Shown here: positions 27,228 to 36,719 of the stretch, piece by piece
How positions within the stretch are numbered: the first letter of the stretch is position 1
Layout: each line of letters begins with the position of its first letter
Assembly (NCBI RefSeq): GCF_000429405.1
Contig: NZ_KE386899.1
Span: 63,296-127,295 of the forward strand
DNA: 64,000 nucleotides
Direction of reading: 5' to 3'
Source of the DNA: Algoriphagus marincola DSM 16067
GTDB taxonomy: Bacteria; Bacteroidota; Bacteroidia; Cytophagales; Cyclobacteriaceae
Made by a program: the position numbers and the translations under genes
The notes under the pieces: model-generated
What the model was told of the DNA's origin: nothing
The model's database searches: none
The model's input: the letters and a program-made list of their open reading frames with translations, nothing else

Positions 27228-29612
27228 TTATGGATTGATTTGGTAGGAGAAGGTCAGATTGATCTGGCGTCGGATAAACTGTGAGTCTCCTTCGGTGAAG
27301 AAGTTTTCTCCCTCGATGATGTAGCGGTTTCTTCGGGAATTGAAGATATCATTGGCAGTCAATATCAGCCTGCCTCGCTCCTGCATGATTTGCTTACTTG
27401 CAGAAAGGTCAATGAAAAAGATGCCTTTTCGTACTCCCTGAGCTGTTTTTTGACGGGCATCGTAATTTGCGCGCAGCTGCAAATCCCAACCTCCATCCAA
27501 GGTGAATCTGGAAGTCTGCCGGGCAAGGAATGAGGTAGTCCTTGCCTCAAAATCTGCCTGCACATTGCTTCCGTCAATGTCAGCATGGAAGAAGTTCAGG
27601 TTCAAATCCAGCTTCCACCAGTCTTTGGGCCGGTAATCGGCACTGAATTCCAGGCCAAAGGATTTTTCCCCATTCAGATTGTAAGGCAAAGTGGTCGCAA
27701 AACCTTCCTCATTGACTGTTCGGATCCGCTCGATTTTATCTACTGTATTTCGGAAGTAAGCGGTGGAAAACAGGGTTCCTTTCTCGAAATACTTGATGTG
27801 CCCCAACTCAAAGGCATCGGTAAATTCCGGGTCGAGGTCCGGATTACCGCTGAAGAAATTACGCTGATCGGAAAATGTCACATAAGGACTGAGGTCATTG
27901 TAAACCGGCCTTCTCACTCTTCGAGAGTAGCTGAGTTGGAAAGCGTTTTCCTCAGAGATATTGTAAGTCAAATGAGCACTTGGGAAAAGATTGGTGTAGT
28001 TTCTGGGGTTGCGCTCGTTGGTTTCGGCAAGGATGGTTTCCACATCGGTATGCTCTACGCGAAGCCCTGCCTGATAGGTCCAGTCTCCGGTTTTGTTGCC
28101 GAGAATTCCATAGGCAGCAAGGATATTTTCATTGTAGAGGAAAATATTGTCCAGTCCGGGCAAAGGGACCAATTCTCCGCTTTCGTTTTCTTCGGAGACG
28201 ATGAAGTCATTTTCCATTTCCCGAAAGCTGGTCCGAAGTCCGGTTTCAAATTTGCCTTCCGAACCGATTGGCTTGACATAATCCAGCTGAAAGAGGTACT
28301 GATTTTCAAATTCATCATTTAGTGAAGTTTGAACCAAATCTTCCTCAGGTACAGGCTGTCCATTGGCATCAAATCGGAACTCGGTAAAAAGCTGATCGGA
28401 ATTTTCCCAGTAGTTCAGATAGGTAAAATTGGCGGTCAATTCATGTCCTTTTTGCCCAAAAGTCCGCTTGTAGTTCAAAGCGATCTCGGAGTTGGGCTCT
28501 TTTTCCTTTTCATCCTGCCTGCGTAGGGAATAGCCTTGGAAGTTGTCCAGAGAATTCAGGTAGTCGTCGTAGCGGATGTCGGTGATTCTTCTACCGTCAG
28601 TTCTCCTCCAGAGGTAGGAAGCGGTGAAAATGCTTTGCTCGGAGAAAAAATAGTCGAGTCCTCCCCGGATGCTATTGTTCCAGCCTCGGAGTTCACCGGC
28701 ATTGGCCTGACTGAGAATGAGTGTTTCACCGTTTTCGTAAACTTCCTGATACTGCTCACTGACGTAGGGCTGATAGCGTCGGGCGAAGCTGTAATTGATA
28801 AACCAGTTGATGCGGTTTTTACGGTAATTCAGATTGGTGGAAAAACCCAAGTTGAGCGGGGTACCTGCAATCACCTCAAAGGAACCGTTAAAACCCTGAT
28901 TACTGTCTTTTTTCAGGATGATGTTGATGACTCCAGCCATGCCTTCGGCTTCGTAACGGGCGGAGGGATTGGTGATGACCTCGACCCGCTCTACCATATT
29001 GGCTTGCAGCTGTCTGAGCCCTGAAGAGCCTTTGAAGCTGACGAGTCCAGAAGGTTTTCCGTCGATCAAAATCCGGACATTGGAGGAGCCGCGAAGGCTG
29101 ACATTACCTTCGGTATCTACTGCTACTGAAGGTAAGTTCATCAAAATATCCGTGGCGGTACCTCCGGCATTTGCCAAATCTTTCCCCACATTAAAAATGC
29201 GCTTGTCCAGAGAAAGCTCCATCAAAGTCTTTTCGCCTTGGACGACTACCTCATCCAGTTTCTGATCAGATGCTTGAAGGGTGACAGTTCCTAAGTTGAC
29301 ATTTGCATTTGCTTTGGAGAGCTCAAAGACTGAGCTTTTGAAGGAGTCAAAACCCATAAACTCCACCAAAGCATAAAACTTTCCCAAAGGAAGGTCAATG
29401 GAAAAGCTTCCGTTGTCTTCTGTAATTCCACCTCCAATCAGACTGTCTCTTTCTGAATAAACGGCTACTGAGGCAAAAGGCAGGGCTTGTTTGGAGGTTT
29501 GGTCTTGAACCATCCCTCGTAGTTTCCCTTGAGAGAAAGCAGTACTACTTTCTAAAAGAAATAGTGCAAAAACGGCAAGGTAATACCGAAGGAGGCTTTT
29601 TGGGCGGTGCAT
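27228..29612 (-). CDS. TonB-dependent-receptor-like outer-membrane beta-barrel protein
   Basis: This 794-residue protein has a signal peptide, an N-terminal carboxypeptidase-regulatory-like domain (GKLRGMVQDQTSKQALPFASVAVY, about residues 29-115), a plug domain (VQGEKTLMELSLDKRIFNV, ATDILMNLPSVAVDTEGNV) and a long beta-barrel of the OMP_b-brl_3 type ending in INLTFSYQINP. Such proteins import large ligands with TonB energy. The substrate is unknown, as no SusD-like partner gene lies next to it, which argues against a standard glycan-uptake pair. It is upstream of the CBM9/DUF5916 gene on the same strand and may be co-transcribed with it. Confidence 0.9.
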   Translation of the reverse strand: MHRPKSLLRYYLAVFALFLLESSTAFSQGKLRGMVQDQTSKQALPFASVAVYSERDSLIGGGITEDNGSFSIDLPLGKFYALVEFMGFDSFKSSVFELSKANANVNLGTVTLQASDQKLDEVVVQGEKTLMELSLDKRIFNVGKDLANAGGTATDILMNLPSVAVDTEGNVSLRGSSNVRILIDGKPSGLVSFKGSSGLRQLQANMVERVEVITNPSARYEAEGMAGVINIILKKDSNQGFNGSFEVIAGTPLNLGFSTNLNYRKNRINWFINYSFARRYQPYVSEQYQEVYENGETLILSQANAGELRGWNNSIRGGLDYFFSEQSIFTASYLWRRTDGRRITDIRYDDYLNSLDNFQGYSLRRQDEKEKEPNSEIALNYKRTFGQKGHELTANFTYLNYWENSDQLFTEFRFDANGQPVPEEDLVQTSLNDEFENQYLFQLDYVKPIGSEGKFETGLRTSFREMENDFIVSEENESGELVPLPGLDNIFLYNENILAAYGILGNKTGDWTYQAGLRVEHTDVETILAETNERNPRNYTNLFPSAHLTYNISEENAFQLSYSRRVRRPVYNDLSPYVTFSDQRNFFSGNPDLDPEFTDAFELGHIKYFEKGTLFSTAYFRNTVDKIERIRTVNEEGFATTLPYNLNGEKSFGLEFSADYRPKDWWKLDLNLNFFHADIDGSNVQADFEARTTSFLARQTSRFTLDGGWDLQLRANYDARQKTAQGVRKGIFFIDLSASKQIMQERGRLILTANDIFNSRRNRYIIEGENFFTEGDSQFIRRQINLTFSYQINP

Positions 29613-29846
29613 AGGTTTTCAGGCTGGGAGGGCAAATGGTTGGTCTGCCAAATTGGGATTCAAAATTACCTCGTTATTTGGGGATATAACCTCTCTTTTT
29701 GATCAATGGCAGGAGAAAATTTTGAGTTGAAAAAAGCAGGGATCTAATAAATGCTATCACAACTATTCAGCGACACTTACTGTCAAAAGTTAGTTCGATA
29801 ATTCTTTTGCCCGTAGATTTATTCCTGTAATCAATTCAAAATCAAA

Positions 29847-30170
29847 ATGTGGATTGCCAGTAAAAATGGGTTTGTTTCTATCGTACAGCATAGAGACAAG
29901 CCAGATCAGGTACTTTTTCGAGCTCGGGTAAAAAAGGATTTGGAATCACTTTTTCCGAAGGAAAGCATCATCGAAACTCCCGAAGCAGACTATGGCTACC
30001 GGGTCCATGTCAGTAAACAGGAAGCGGTATCGGTCATTTCTAAGCAGGTGTGGGAAATAGACTATCCAAATTTCAAAAATGCCATCGCTCAGAACCCGGA
30101 GCAGCGAGACAAACTGTCTGCCTATCATGACATCTGGGGAGTGATGTGGGATTATGCCAAGAACCACTGA
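29847..30170 (+). CDS. conserved-looking small protein of unknown function
   Basis: I cannot name a family for this 107-residue soluble protein. It has a beta-strand start (MWIASKNGFVSIVQH), a central alpha/beta part and a C-terminal helix ending WGVMWDYAKNH. It has no signal peptide or membrane segment. Its stop codon is 5 bp before the start of the P-loop kinase gene, so the two are probably co-transcribed. The 234-bp gap upstream holds no gene or clear promoter match. Confidence 0.6.
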   Translation: MWIASKNGFVSIVQHRDKPDQVLFRARVKKDLESLFPKESIIETPEADYGYRVHVSKQEAVSVISKQVWEIDYPNFKNAIAQNPEQRDKLSAYHDIWGVMWDYAKNH

Positions 30171-30175
30171 TTGTC

Positions 30176-30922
30176 ATGAAAGTAATATTTGTCATCGGGC
30201 CAAGTGGGGTAGGAAAGAGTAGTTTTATTGAGCGGGAGTATGCCGAAAAGAGAGAGGTCTGCATTTTCAATATAGCGAGGAAAGCAAAAGAGCTTTTTGG
30301 GAGCTATCAAGCGATGGAAGATGGGGATCAGGAGCTGCAAGCAATCAATGCCTCCTGCAGCGAAGCATTTATGGCCCTGATGGAGGGGGAAGAAGTAGTA
30401 GTCGAGTACTACACGGATAGCTATGATGATGGGCTTTTTGCGATGATCAAGAAAGCTAAATCTCTGGGGATAAGAACCGAGGTGATTGCGCTGACTTGTG
30501 AAGCGGATGAGGCTTGGAACCGGGTTCAAAAAGCCGGATTAGCCTATTTTCCTTCATCAAAAATAAAAGAGGATACCGAACTCATCTTCATGGGAGTGCT
30601 GGAAGATGTGGAGTTCAATCTGGACTTTGACCGGATTTGTGAAATTGGCTGGCAGGGAGGCACGATCAGCTTTTTCCGATTCAAAAAGGGAAGTCAGGAT
30701 CGGTTTTTCTTCACTACGGATGAAAATGGGTATTTTGACTTTGAGCCTGACTTTGAGTTTGAGAAAAAAGAGGGAGTGGTCTACATCGAAGAGTTCGATA
30801 ATTTCAAGGAAGCTTTTACTGCACTCTTAGACAAATACCCGATTTTCGGTTTGGTTCCCTTGGAAGTCCATTCCCGATACAAATCTGAGTTTCGGTCGGC
30901 CTATCACCACTACCTAGGGTGA
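30176..30922 (+). CDS. P-loop kinase-like protein (zeta-toxin/AAA_33 type)
   Basis: This 248-residue protein opens with a Walker A motif GPSGVGKS (residues 8-15), the first strand being VIFVI, as in zeta-toxin-like and AAA_33 small-molecule kinases. VVVEYYTDSYDDG may be the Walker B-like region. The C-terminal half is acidic and not assignable. I chose the ATG at 30176 because an upstream in-frame ATG (30146) lies inside the preceding gene, while 30176 follows that gene's stop after 5 bp and gives a family-like N terminus. The substrate is unknown, and a stress or toxin role is only a possibility. Confidence 0.72.
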   Translation: MKVIFVIGPSGVGKSSFIEREYAEKREVCIFNIARKAKELFGSYQAMEDGDQELQAINASCSEAFMALMEGEEVVVEYYTDSYDDGLFAMIKKAKSLGIRTEVIALTCEADEAWNRVQKAGLAYFPSSKIKEDTELIFMGVLEDVEFNLDFDRICEIGWQGGTISFFRFKKGSQDRFFFTTDENGYFDFEPDFEFEKKEGVVYIEEFDNFKEAFTALLDKYPIFGLVPLEVHSRYKSEFRSAYHHYLG

Positions 30923-30977
30923 AAGCAAGCCCTTCAAGCCAACCAAAAATGGAATTTCTACTTAAACTAATCGAAAG

Positions 30978-31262
30978 ATGAACTATCAGGAAAAAGTAAA
31001 AGAGGCATTTGAAGCTTTAGAAAATGCTAAAATCCAGGTTTTTACAACATTGATCAATGTGGCAATGGCTTCCGAATTCAAAGATATCGATGAGCTGTTT
31101 GATGAAGGAGAGCTTTTCTCTTTTAGATCCAGCGATTTTGATCATGCCTCTGATCCCAATATACAAAGCCTTCAATACGTGGTCAAAGCTATGGAGATTG
31201 CAGAAGAAGAAATGATCGCCTGGAATGGGCTCAATAATCTGAATCTGCAGGGGAATGAGTGA
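30978..31262 (+). CDS. small acidic protein of unknown function
   Basis: I recognise no family in this 94-residue, strongly acidic and mostly helical protein (YQEKVKEAFEALENAK; AMEIAEEEMIAWNGLNNLN). It is probably cytosolic. It is in the same direction as the P-loop kinase gene, 55 bp after it, and may belong to that unit. It could be a partner or inhibitor of the kinase by position only. Confidence 0.55.
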   Translation: MNYQEKVKEAFEALENAKIQVFTTLINVAMASEFKDIDELFDEGELFSFRSSDFDHASDPNIQSLQYVVKAMEIAEEEMIAWNGLNNLNLQGNE

Positions 31263-31365
31263 ATATCAGCTTTCCAGTCCTATCAAATGTCCTGTATAAA
31301 GCAGGGCGATATACAGTAGTCTCAATAGCTGTAGGTCCAGCTTTATCAATTCTCACAACGCAAGA

Positions 31366-32025
31366 TTATTTACCCGGAAGAATTCCCAACTTCATTCCCA
31401 GTGAAAGTTGGGGCACAGCATCCCAACCTGTAAATCTATAGCGCTCTGCGAAAGGGCTCCCGATTTCAAAAAATTCCCGGCTTTGGAATTCAGCTAACTC
31501 TATGATTTGCACATCTCGAAACCTACTTCGTATCCCCAAACCTCCATACATGTCCATGACTATATTCTTGGACGTGAAAAGCTGCTTTCCAAACTTCAGA
31601 CCTCCTCCAAATACCTGAAATTCAATTCGAGCCCGATCGTAATGAATTTCTTGCTTGAATGGAGTGTAGTGGTCGTCGAGGCGAATAAAATCCTTATTGA
31701 CTACAAAAAATTCGATTGCCCAGTAGTATTTTTTAGAGTAGAATTTTAGCTCACTTTTACTCCGCCAAATTTCAAAATTCTCATTTTTCCCTCTTCCTGC
31801 TGGCATTCCGAATAGTCCCCCATTTATTCCTATTTCAGATTGAATACTGACTTGCTTGCTGAAAAAATACTCCAATCCTCCCTGGATAATGATCGTCTCC
31901 GGTTCGAAGAAACTCAGAGGTGATACTTTTATCAAAACCTGCTTTTCTAACCCCAGATCCTGCTGGGCTTGGGAGGTACTCACCACGCCAAGGATAAAAA
32001 AAGTCAGGGTTAGAATTCGTAGCAT
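31366..32025 (-). CDS. exported beta-barrel-like protein of unknown function
   Basis: I chose the ATG at 32025 rather than the one at 32049, because it begins a normal signal peptide (LRILTLTFFILGVVSTSQAQ). The mature protein of about 200 residues shows alternating beta strands with aromatic ends (GGLEYFFSKQVSIQSEIGI, WAIEFFVVNKDF, MDMYGGLGIRSRF, PQLSLGMKLGIL), as in small outer-membrane barrels of the DUF3575-like kind. No function can be given. It lies downstream of the S9 peptidase gene, separated from it by a hairpin. Confidence 0.68.
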   Translation of the reverse strand: MLRILTLTFFILGVVSTSQAQQDLGLEKQVLIKVSPLSFFEPETIIIQGGLEYFFSKQVSIQSEIGINGGLFGMPAGRGKNENFEIWRSKSELKFYSKKYYWAIEFFVVNKDFIRLDDHYTPFKQEIHYDRARIEFQVFGGGLKFGKQLFTSKNIVMDMYGGLGIRSRFRDVQIIELAEFQSREFFEIGSPFAERYRFTGWDAVPQLSLGMKLGILPGK

Positions 32026-32052
32026 GACCAAAAATAGAAAGCTTTTCAAAGA

Positions 32053-32086
32053 AAATCCCCCGATAGCTCTACCGGGGGATTTCTCT
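32053..32086 (-). terminator. hairpin terminator downstream of the S9 peptidase gene
   Basis: A perfect 10-bp stem AAATCCCCCG/CGGGGGATTT (32053-32062 with 32073-32082) with a 10-nt loop lies 34 bp after the peptidase stop. On the minus strand TTTTC follows the stem. The T tract is short, so the strength is uncertain. Confidence 0.6.
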
Positions 32087-32115
32087 TGCTTCTATTTTCT
32101 ATTCTCTTACTTCTG

Positions 32116-35046
32116 CTAAAAAGCTCTTTCCTTTAGATGCTCTTCGAGATCTAGCAGATTCACTCCGCTTTTCCACCAGTCCGGTGCAGTTTCACCTTTT
32201 AGATGATGGTCGAAAAACTCCATCATTCGCACGCTGTAATCCTTGCGGTTTTCCAGTTTACTCAAACCGTGATTTTCGCCTTTGTATTGCATCATTACCA
32301 CTGGCTTTTTCAATCTTCTCAAGGCCGAATAATACTCGATGCCTTGGGTAAAGTCCACTGCTCCGTCTTTGTCATTGTGCAGAAGTAGGAGAGGAGTGCT
32401 GACATTTTTTACATGGTACACCGGGCTGTTTCGCTCGTAAGCTTCCCAGTTTTCCCAAGGCCCACCACGGAATCTACCCTGTGAAGCTTCAAAGATGGAC
32501 ATGTTTCCACCACCCGAATTCCAATAGATCAAATCATACATGGAAATCATATTGGTCAAAGGAGCTCCAGCAGCAGCAGCCTTAAACATATCCGTCTGCG
32601 TGATCAGGAAGGAAGTTTGATAGCCACCCCAAGAGTGCCCGTGGATTCCGATATTGTTTTCGTCAATGACTCCTGTTTTGATGGCTTCCTTCACAGCAGG
32701 AATCACACACCAAACCGCAGACATGCCCGGATCATCCAGTTTGTATACGATGTCCGGAATAAAGACCGCAAATCCGTTGGAAGTATAGACGTTAGGGTTC
32801 CAACCTGTTCCACTGTATCCTGGGTTGGACCAGTTATGACGGGTTTGAGATAGTTTTTCGTAGTAGTACACTACTGTTGGATACTTTTGGCCTTCCACAT
32901 AGCCAGCTGGTAAAAAGAGCGTACCCTGCAATTTGTCACCCTTGTCAGAGACATAATCGATTAGCATAGTTCCGGCAGACCAGGCATATTTTTCTGCATC
33001 CGGAGCATTGTTTGTGACTTGCTTGGGATCAGAAAGGGATGCGTCTGTCAAGTACACCTGCGTAGGTTGGTTGAATTTCTCCTGGAAGAAGTAATAGGTT
33101 TCTGCATTCTTCGCTTTGGAAAGATTACCGACATTGAAATCATCCCAAATCAAAACCTTGGCACCCGGGGTCATTCCTCCTTTTTTGGCAGGAGAAAGCT
33201 GGGAGATACCCGATTTCTTGGTCCACTCTCCGTACATGCGGATGTATGCAGGTTTGCTAAGGTCGATGCCCTTTTCCTCAGGATCCAAACCAAATCTGTA
33301 TTGATAGCGAATCTGGTTGGTTTTCCCATTTACGGTCAAATTGATGGGAGTTTCCTTGGAAGCCATGGCAGGAACCTGCCAGATGTCCCATCCATCTCTG
33401 AGAAGAACGTATTTACTGTCCGAACTCCAGCCCAAGGCTCCATAAAGTGGTTTTTCAATATTGTGATCATCCTCGACATTAATAAAGGAAACGGGCATTC
33501 CCTCTGTGATATTTCGGCTTTGGCCGGTAGGAATGTCATAGATGTAGTAATGGCCATCAAGTCCATAAATCAATTTGGTGCCATCCGGGGATTCACGAGG
33601 AAAAGAAGAATAATTGGGGAGGTACATTTTCTTGAAAAGCTCCTTTTTCTCACCGGTTTTCAAATCCACGATATAAAAATCCTGATAACGCTGTCCATCC
33701 AAATTCATATCCAGTTCGTAGGCTGAATAATCAGCTCCTAGGGCATAACGCTGCTTGTCTAGGATATTCAGGTCACGCATACTGCTGTCCTGTAATTGAA
33801 TATGCTTACCTGCATTGACATCATACATGGCCCAGAAACTGTAGTTTTTGTCCTGATTCTGCATGACCTGCTGTCTTGACTGAAGACGGCTGTCATTCCA
33901 GTGCCAGATAGTCATGTCGGGAGTATCGGCATCATTTTCCTTCTTGTCTTTGACCTTGCCGGAGTCCAATTTGGCGATGGCTTTTTGGAGGTCAGAGATG
34001 GATTTGATGGTAGTGTCCGCCATGATTTTTTTCATGGCCTCAGCTTCAGCCTGCTTGACCGAATCTTGGTCCACTTCCTTATCCTCCTCTTTTTTCTCGG
34101 CTAAAACCAATGGGTGAATGCCATAAAACAGACGAGTCAAATCCTCAGACCACATAGGTCTTCTGTTTTGCGAAATGGTGTAGTCTTGATCAAAATTGAC
34201 CGAATCCTTTTCCGGATTATAAACCGTCACTTGAGGAGCGGCTAGGTTTTTCACACCTATGACCTGACCCTTATCTTGTTTGTACTTTTTGTCTTTGACC
34301 ATTTTCAAAGCAGCAAAGGCATCTCCTTTTTCAGTCCAAGCCAAGGAACGGTAGGAAGCCTTATCAGAATCCAAGATCTGCATGCTATTGGCTGCTACAT
34401 TCATCAAATACAAACCATTTCCGGATTGATTGGCTGCATCTACCGTGTAGGCAAGGTAATTCCCTGCTTTATTGAAGGAAAAATCAGCCACATTACCCAG
34501 GTTGAGTGCTTTCTCGGAATTGAGGTGGTAAATCAATAAATCCGAGCCTCTTGCATCTCCATTGCCTTCTTTGGATAGGTTGATAGCTAAAACGGTCGCC
34601 GCTTCCCCATTGAATGAATAATTCGAAACATTTTCGAATTCTTTTTTGTCATCAGTGCCCAGCTTGACTAGAATAGCCTTGTTCTTGAGCGGTTTTCCTT
34701 TACTCTTTTCATTGGCTTTTTTCTGAGAGAAAGTCGGGTATTCGGTGTAGGCAAACCACTTTCCATCCTCGCTGAATTGCATGGAAGGATAACTGGTCGA
34801 ACCGATTTTCAAAGTCTTTTTGGAGTCCTCGTCCCCCACTTTTTGAAGAATGATTTCTCCATTCCCTTCCAGCTGAACAAGCCCATAGGCCATCCATTGT
34901 CCATCGGGGGAGAGCTGAAAGGCTGAACCTGGCATGTATTTCCAGGTGGGGATGTCTTTCCAGGTAATGGGTTTGGTGTCTTGGGCGATTGCCAAACTGG
35001 CAACAAGGAAAAGTGCCCAGAGTGTGAGTAAGTGTCTTTTGATCAT
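32116..35046 (-). CDS. exported S9 family (prolyl oligopeptidase-type) peptidase
   Basis: This 976-residue secreted serine peptidase has a signal peptide (LTLWALFLVASLAIAQ) and a long N-terminal beta-propeller with WD/PD40-like repeats (about residues 25-680). The C-terminal alpha/beta-hydrolase domain has the nucleophile in GHSWGGYQ, the acid in LLHNDKDGAV and the His in GENHGLS. It probably cleaves short peptides in the periplasm or outside the cell. The 976-residue length is larger than typical prolyl oligopeptidase, because of the extended propeller containing a Lys/Glu/Asp-rich insert near residue 320. It appears monocistronic. Confidence 0.9.
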   Translation of the reverse strand: MIKRHLLTLWALFLVASLAIAQDTKPITWKDIPTWKYMPGSAFQLSPDGQWMAYGLVQLEGNGEIILQKVGDEDSKKTLKIGSTSYPSMQFSEDGKWFAYTEYPTFSQKKANEKSKGKPLKNKAILVKLGTDDKKEFENVSNYSFNGEAATVLAINLSKEGNGDARGSDLLIYHLNSEKALNLGNVADFSFNKAGNYLAYTVDAANQSGNGLYLMNVAANSMQILDSDKASYRSLAWTEKGDAFAALKMVKDKKYKQDKGQVIGVKNLAAPQVTVYNPEKDSVNFDQDYTISQNRRPMWSEDLTRLFYGIHPLVLAEKKEEDKEVDQDSVKQAEAEAMKKIMADTTIKSISDLQKAIAKLDSGKVKDKKENDADTPDMTIWHWNDSRLQSRQQVMQNQDKNYSFWAMYDVNAGKHIQLQDSSMRDLNILDKQRYALGADYSAYELDMNLDGQRYQDFYIVDLKTGEKKELFKKMYLPNYSSFPRESPDGTKLIYGLDGHYYIYDIPTGQSRNITEGMPVSFINVEDDHNIEKPLYGALGWSSDSKYVLLRDGWDIWQVPAMASKETPINLTVNGKTNQIRYQYRFGLDPEEKGIDLSKPAYIRMYGEWTKKSGISQLSPAKKGGMTPGAKVLIWDDFNVGNLSKAKNAETYYFFQEKFNQPTQVYLTDASLSDPKQVTNNAPDAEKYAWSAGTMLIDYVSDKGDKLQGTLFLPAGYVEGQKYPTVVYYYEKLSQTRHNWSNPGYSGTGWNPNVYTSNGFAVFIPDIVYKLDDPGMSAVWCVIPAVKEAIKTGVIDENNIGIHGHSWGGYQTSFLITQTDMFKAAAAGAPLTNMISMYDLIYWNSGGGNMSIFEASQGRFRGGPWENWEAYERNSPVYHVKNVSTPLLLLHNDKDGAVDFTQGIEYYSALRRLKKPVVMMQYKGENHGLSKLENRKDYSVRMMEFFDHHLKGETAPDWWKSGVNLLDLEEHLKERAF

Positions 35047-35233
35047 TGGTAAATCTTTTTTCTGAAGCAGGAAATTAGGGAAAATAAAGGATAGTCCTGT
35101 GTGATTTTGTCAGAACTAGTCAAAAAAGCAACATTATTGCATCTTCGAAAATGAATTTTATACCGATATCGCCGGAAGCTCTTAATTATCTCTTCCCGGT
35201 TTCATCAATTTTGTTGATGTGTCGTCTTTGGGC

Positions 35234-36091
35234 TTACTGATAATTGTACTTGTATAGGGCCTCTCGGGTAAGATTTCTTGTTTTTCGCTCGTAAAATCTT
35301 GAAAAAATATTCAGCCCAACTCCTGTGAATGTCAAGGGGATCAGCAGATCATTCTGACTGGAAGACTGGGATTCGAAACCAACTGCCAGGAAGAAAATCC
35401 CGATCCCTAGAGCTGAGTTGACTACATTGGCTACTGTGCTTACTTTTTCTCTTCTCAGAACCTCCTCATAAAGCTGCAAAGCTTCCGGATTGGATTGAAA
35501 TCGTGTTAGAACCTGATCCCTTTCCAGCTGCATGGGACCTTCGTAGACATTTATTTTTGGACCCAAAAAACCATCCATGATATCCATGCTCAGAAATGCA
35601 TCTGCACCTCCAGAATAATGATAGGCATTGAAATCATTGATCGAACGTCGGATTCTTCTGTCTGCATCCCGAATCAGAATACTCCCAGTCCCCTGTACAA
35701 CTCCTCCACCAAAAGTTACCCAAAACCAAGGGCGGACATTGGCCGGGGTGATTTCGTTGGTAAATAGATAGGCAACCGAACCGATACTTACTGCCAAGCC
35801 TGTGAGATTGATGGCAGTACCCCAATTCTTTTTTCGCTGGTAGGCGGAAAATCTAAACTCTTCACTTTGTACAGAATTTAGTAAGGCCGCTACTTCTGCG
35901 GGATTGGATTTTTGCCCATCCAAGTAGTAGGTGGTTTGATTCAAAAAGCCTTCTTTGAAGGTAATGATGGGTTGTGTAGAATAATTTCCAGGAAAGTAGG
36001 TTCGGGACTCTTGGGTGTTTTGGGCTAAAGAAATGCTAGCAAATGAAATGGGAAACAGGAGAAGAAGCGTTATCCAAAATCTTTTTTTCAT
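35234..36091 (-). CDS. exported/membrane protein of unknown function
   Basis: I recognise no family in this 285-residue protein. It has a signal peptide (LLLLFPISFASISLAQ), a soluble part of about 75 residues, two to four short hydrophobic segments (WGTAINLTGLAVSIGSVAYLF, WFWVTFGGGVVQGTGSIL, VVNSALGIGIFFLAVGF, LLIPLTFTGVGLNIF), and a basic C terminus. It is probably a membrane-associated envelope protein. It stands alone between the S9 peptidase gene and a 620-bp palindrome-bearing gap. Confidence 0.6.
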   Translation of the reverse strand: MKKRFWITLLLLFPISFASISLAQNTQESRTYFPGNYSTQPIITFKEGFLNQTTYYLDGQKSNPAEVAALLNSVQSEEFRFSAYQRKKNWGTAINLTGLAVSIGSVAYLFTNEITPANVRPWFWVTFGGGVVQGTGSILIRDADRRIRRSINDFNAYHYSGGADAFLSMDIMDGFLGPKINVYEGPMQLERDQVLTRFQSNPEALQLYEEVLRREKVSTVANVVNSALGIGIFFLAVGFESQSSSQNDLLIPLTFTGVGLNIFSRFYERKTRNLTREALYKYNYQ

Positions 36092-36120
36092 CTGTTTATA
36101 ATTTGTTTTTTAGAGGTCAG

Positions 36121-36261
36121 ATAGCTTGTCCCGAACTTGATTCGGGAGAATCTCGCATAAGTTCCCCGGTCAATCAGGGCATCCCAGTGTGTGTCACTTT
36201 CGACATGCCTGTCTGTTTCAGGTAGGCTCGATTTCATAGAGCAGATTGATAAGGTTCAATT
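36121..36261. repeat. palindromic elements in a 620-bp gene-poor gap
   Basis: The gap 36092-36578 contains no credible gene. At 36129-36147 lies TCCCGAA-CTTGA-TTCGGGA flanked on the left by ATAGCTTG, the same flank seen beside a hairpin inside tRNA-Ala copy 1 near 46135. At 36207-36227 a 9-bp stem GCCTGTCTG/CAGGTAGGC closes a 3-nt loop. GGTTCAA...TTGAAC near 36253-36275 is a weaker dyad. These look like members of a dispersed palindromic family. Confidence 0.6.
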
Positions 36262-36507
36262 AATAAATTCTTGAACGAACAAGTTAACAGGATATTTTTA
36301 CTCTGATAAGATTTATTTGTTGATTGATAGGCATAAGAGATTTAGTAATTAAGTCTCTGAGATATATTCGATGGTACCTAGTCCCTGCAAAGTACTCTCC
36401 ATGGAGAATGAATATCCTAGGTTAATGCATCAAGGCCCTTGCCAACCTAAAAAATTCTCGCTGTCCACAGGGTAGATTTTATGTTGCTTTTCTGCAATGA
36501 GGTGATT

Positions 36508-36530
36508 AAAAAAACCTTCTAGGTTTTTAA
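36508..36530 (-). terminator. hairpin terminator downstream of the amidohydrolase relic
   Basis: AAAAACCT pairs with AGGTTTTT around a TCT loop, followed by a T run on the minus strand (seven A on the plus strand, 36508-36514). It may terminate the HigBA unit or be inherited from the lost gene whose 3' end lies at 36579. Confidence 0.5.
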
Positions 36531-36578
36531 ATCCTGGAAGGTCCAACAACTTACAATCTGAATTCAGATTTCTACCCA

Positions 36579-36665
36579 TTACTTTTTGAAAACCACCTTT
36601 CCCCCCATCACGGTCATCGCAACCTGGGTTTTTAGTATTTTATCCTAAGGTACTCTATTGCTATG
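36579..36665 (-). pseudogene. 3'-end relic of a YtcJ-like amidohydrolase gene
   Basis: On the minus strand 36644-36579 translates as DKILKTQVAMTVMGGKVVFK followed by K and a stop. It closely matches the last residues of the intact amidohydrolase at 37452 (DEILKTQVAMTVMGGQVVFK, then RQ and stop). Most DNA differences are silent or conservative. Upstream of 36644 the similarity fades, and a TAG replaces a Glu codon at about 36648. Only the last 22 or so codons of a former paralogue remain. The HigBA pair lies between relic and intact gene. Confidence 0.75.
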
Positions 36666-36719
36666 CTGTTCTTGAATTTGAAAAAGTAAGCCTAAACAAA
36701 AATCAAATAAATAATGGGA

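Noticed and set aside
27585..28322. 245-codon plus-strand frame antisense to the receptor-like gene
   Set aside because: No family match, while the opposite strand has a clear barrel protein.
30146..30175. Upstream in-frame ATG for the P-loop kinase
   Set aside because: It lies inside the preceding gene and would place extra residues before the usual strand-P-loop start.
33019..33726. 235-codon plus-strand frame antisense to the S9 peptidase gene
   Set aside because: Shadow of the conserved peptidase frame.
36092..36578. Possible insertion sequence in the 620-bp gap
   Set aside because: No transposase fragment, terminal inverted repeats or target duplication could be recognised; only small palindromes are present.
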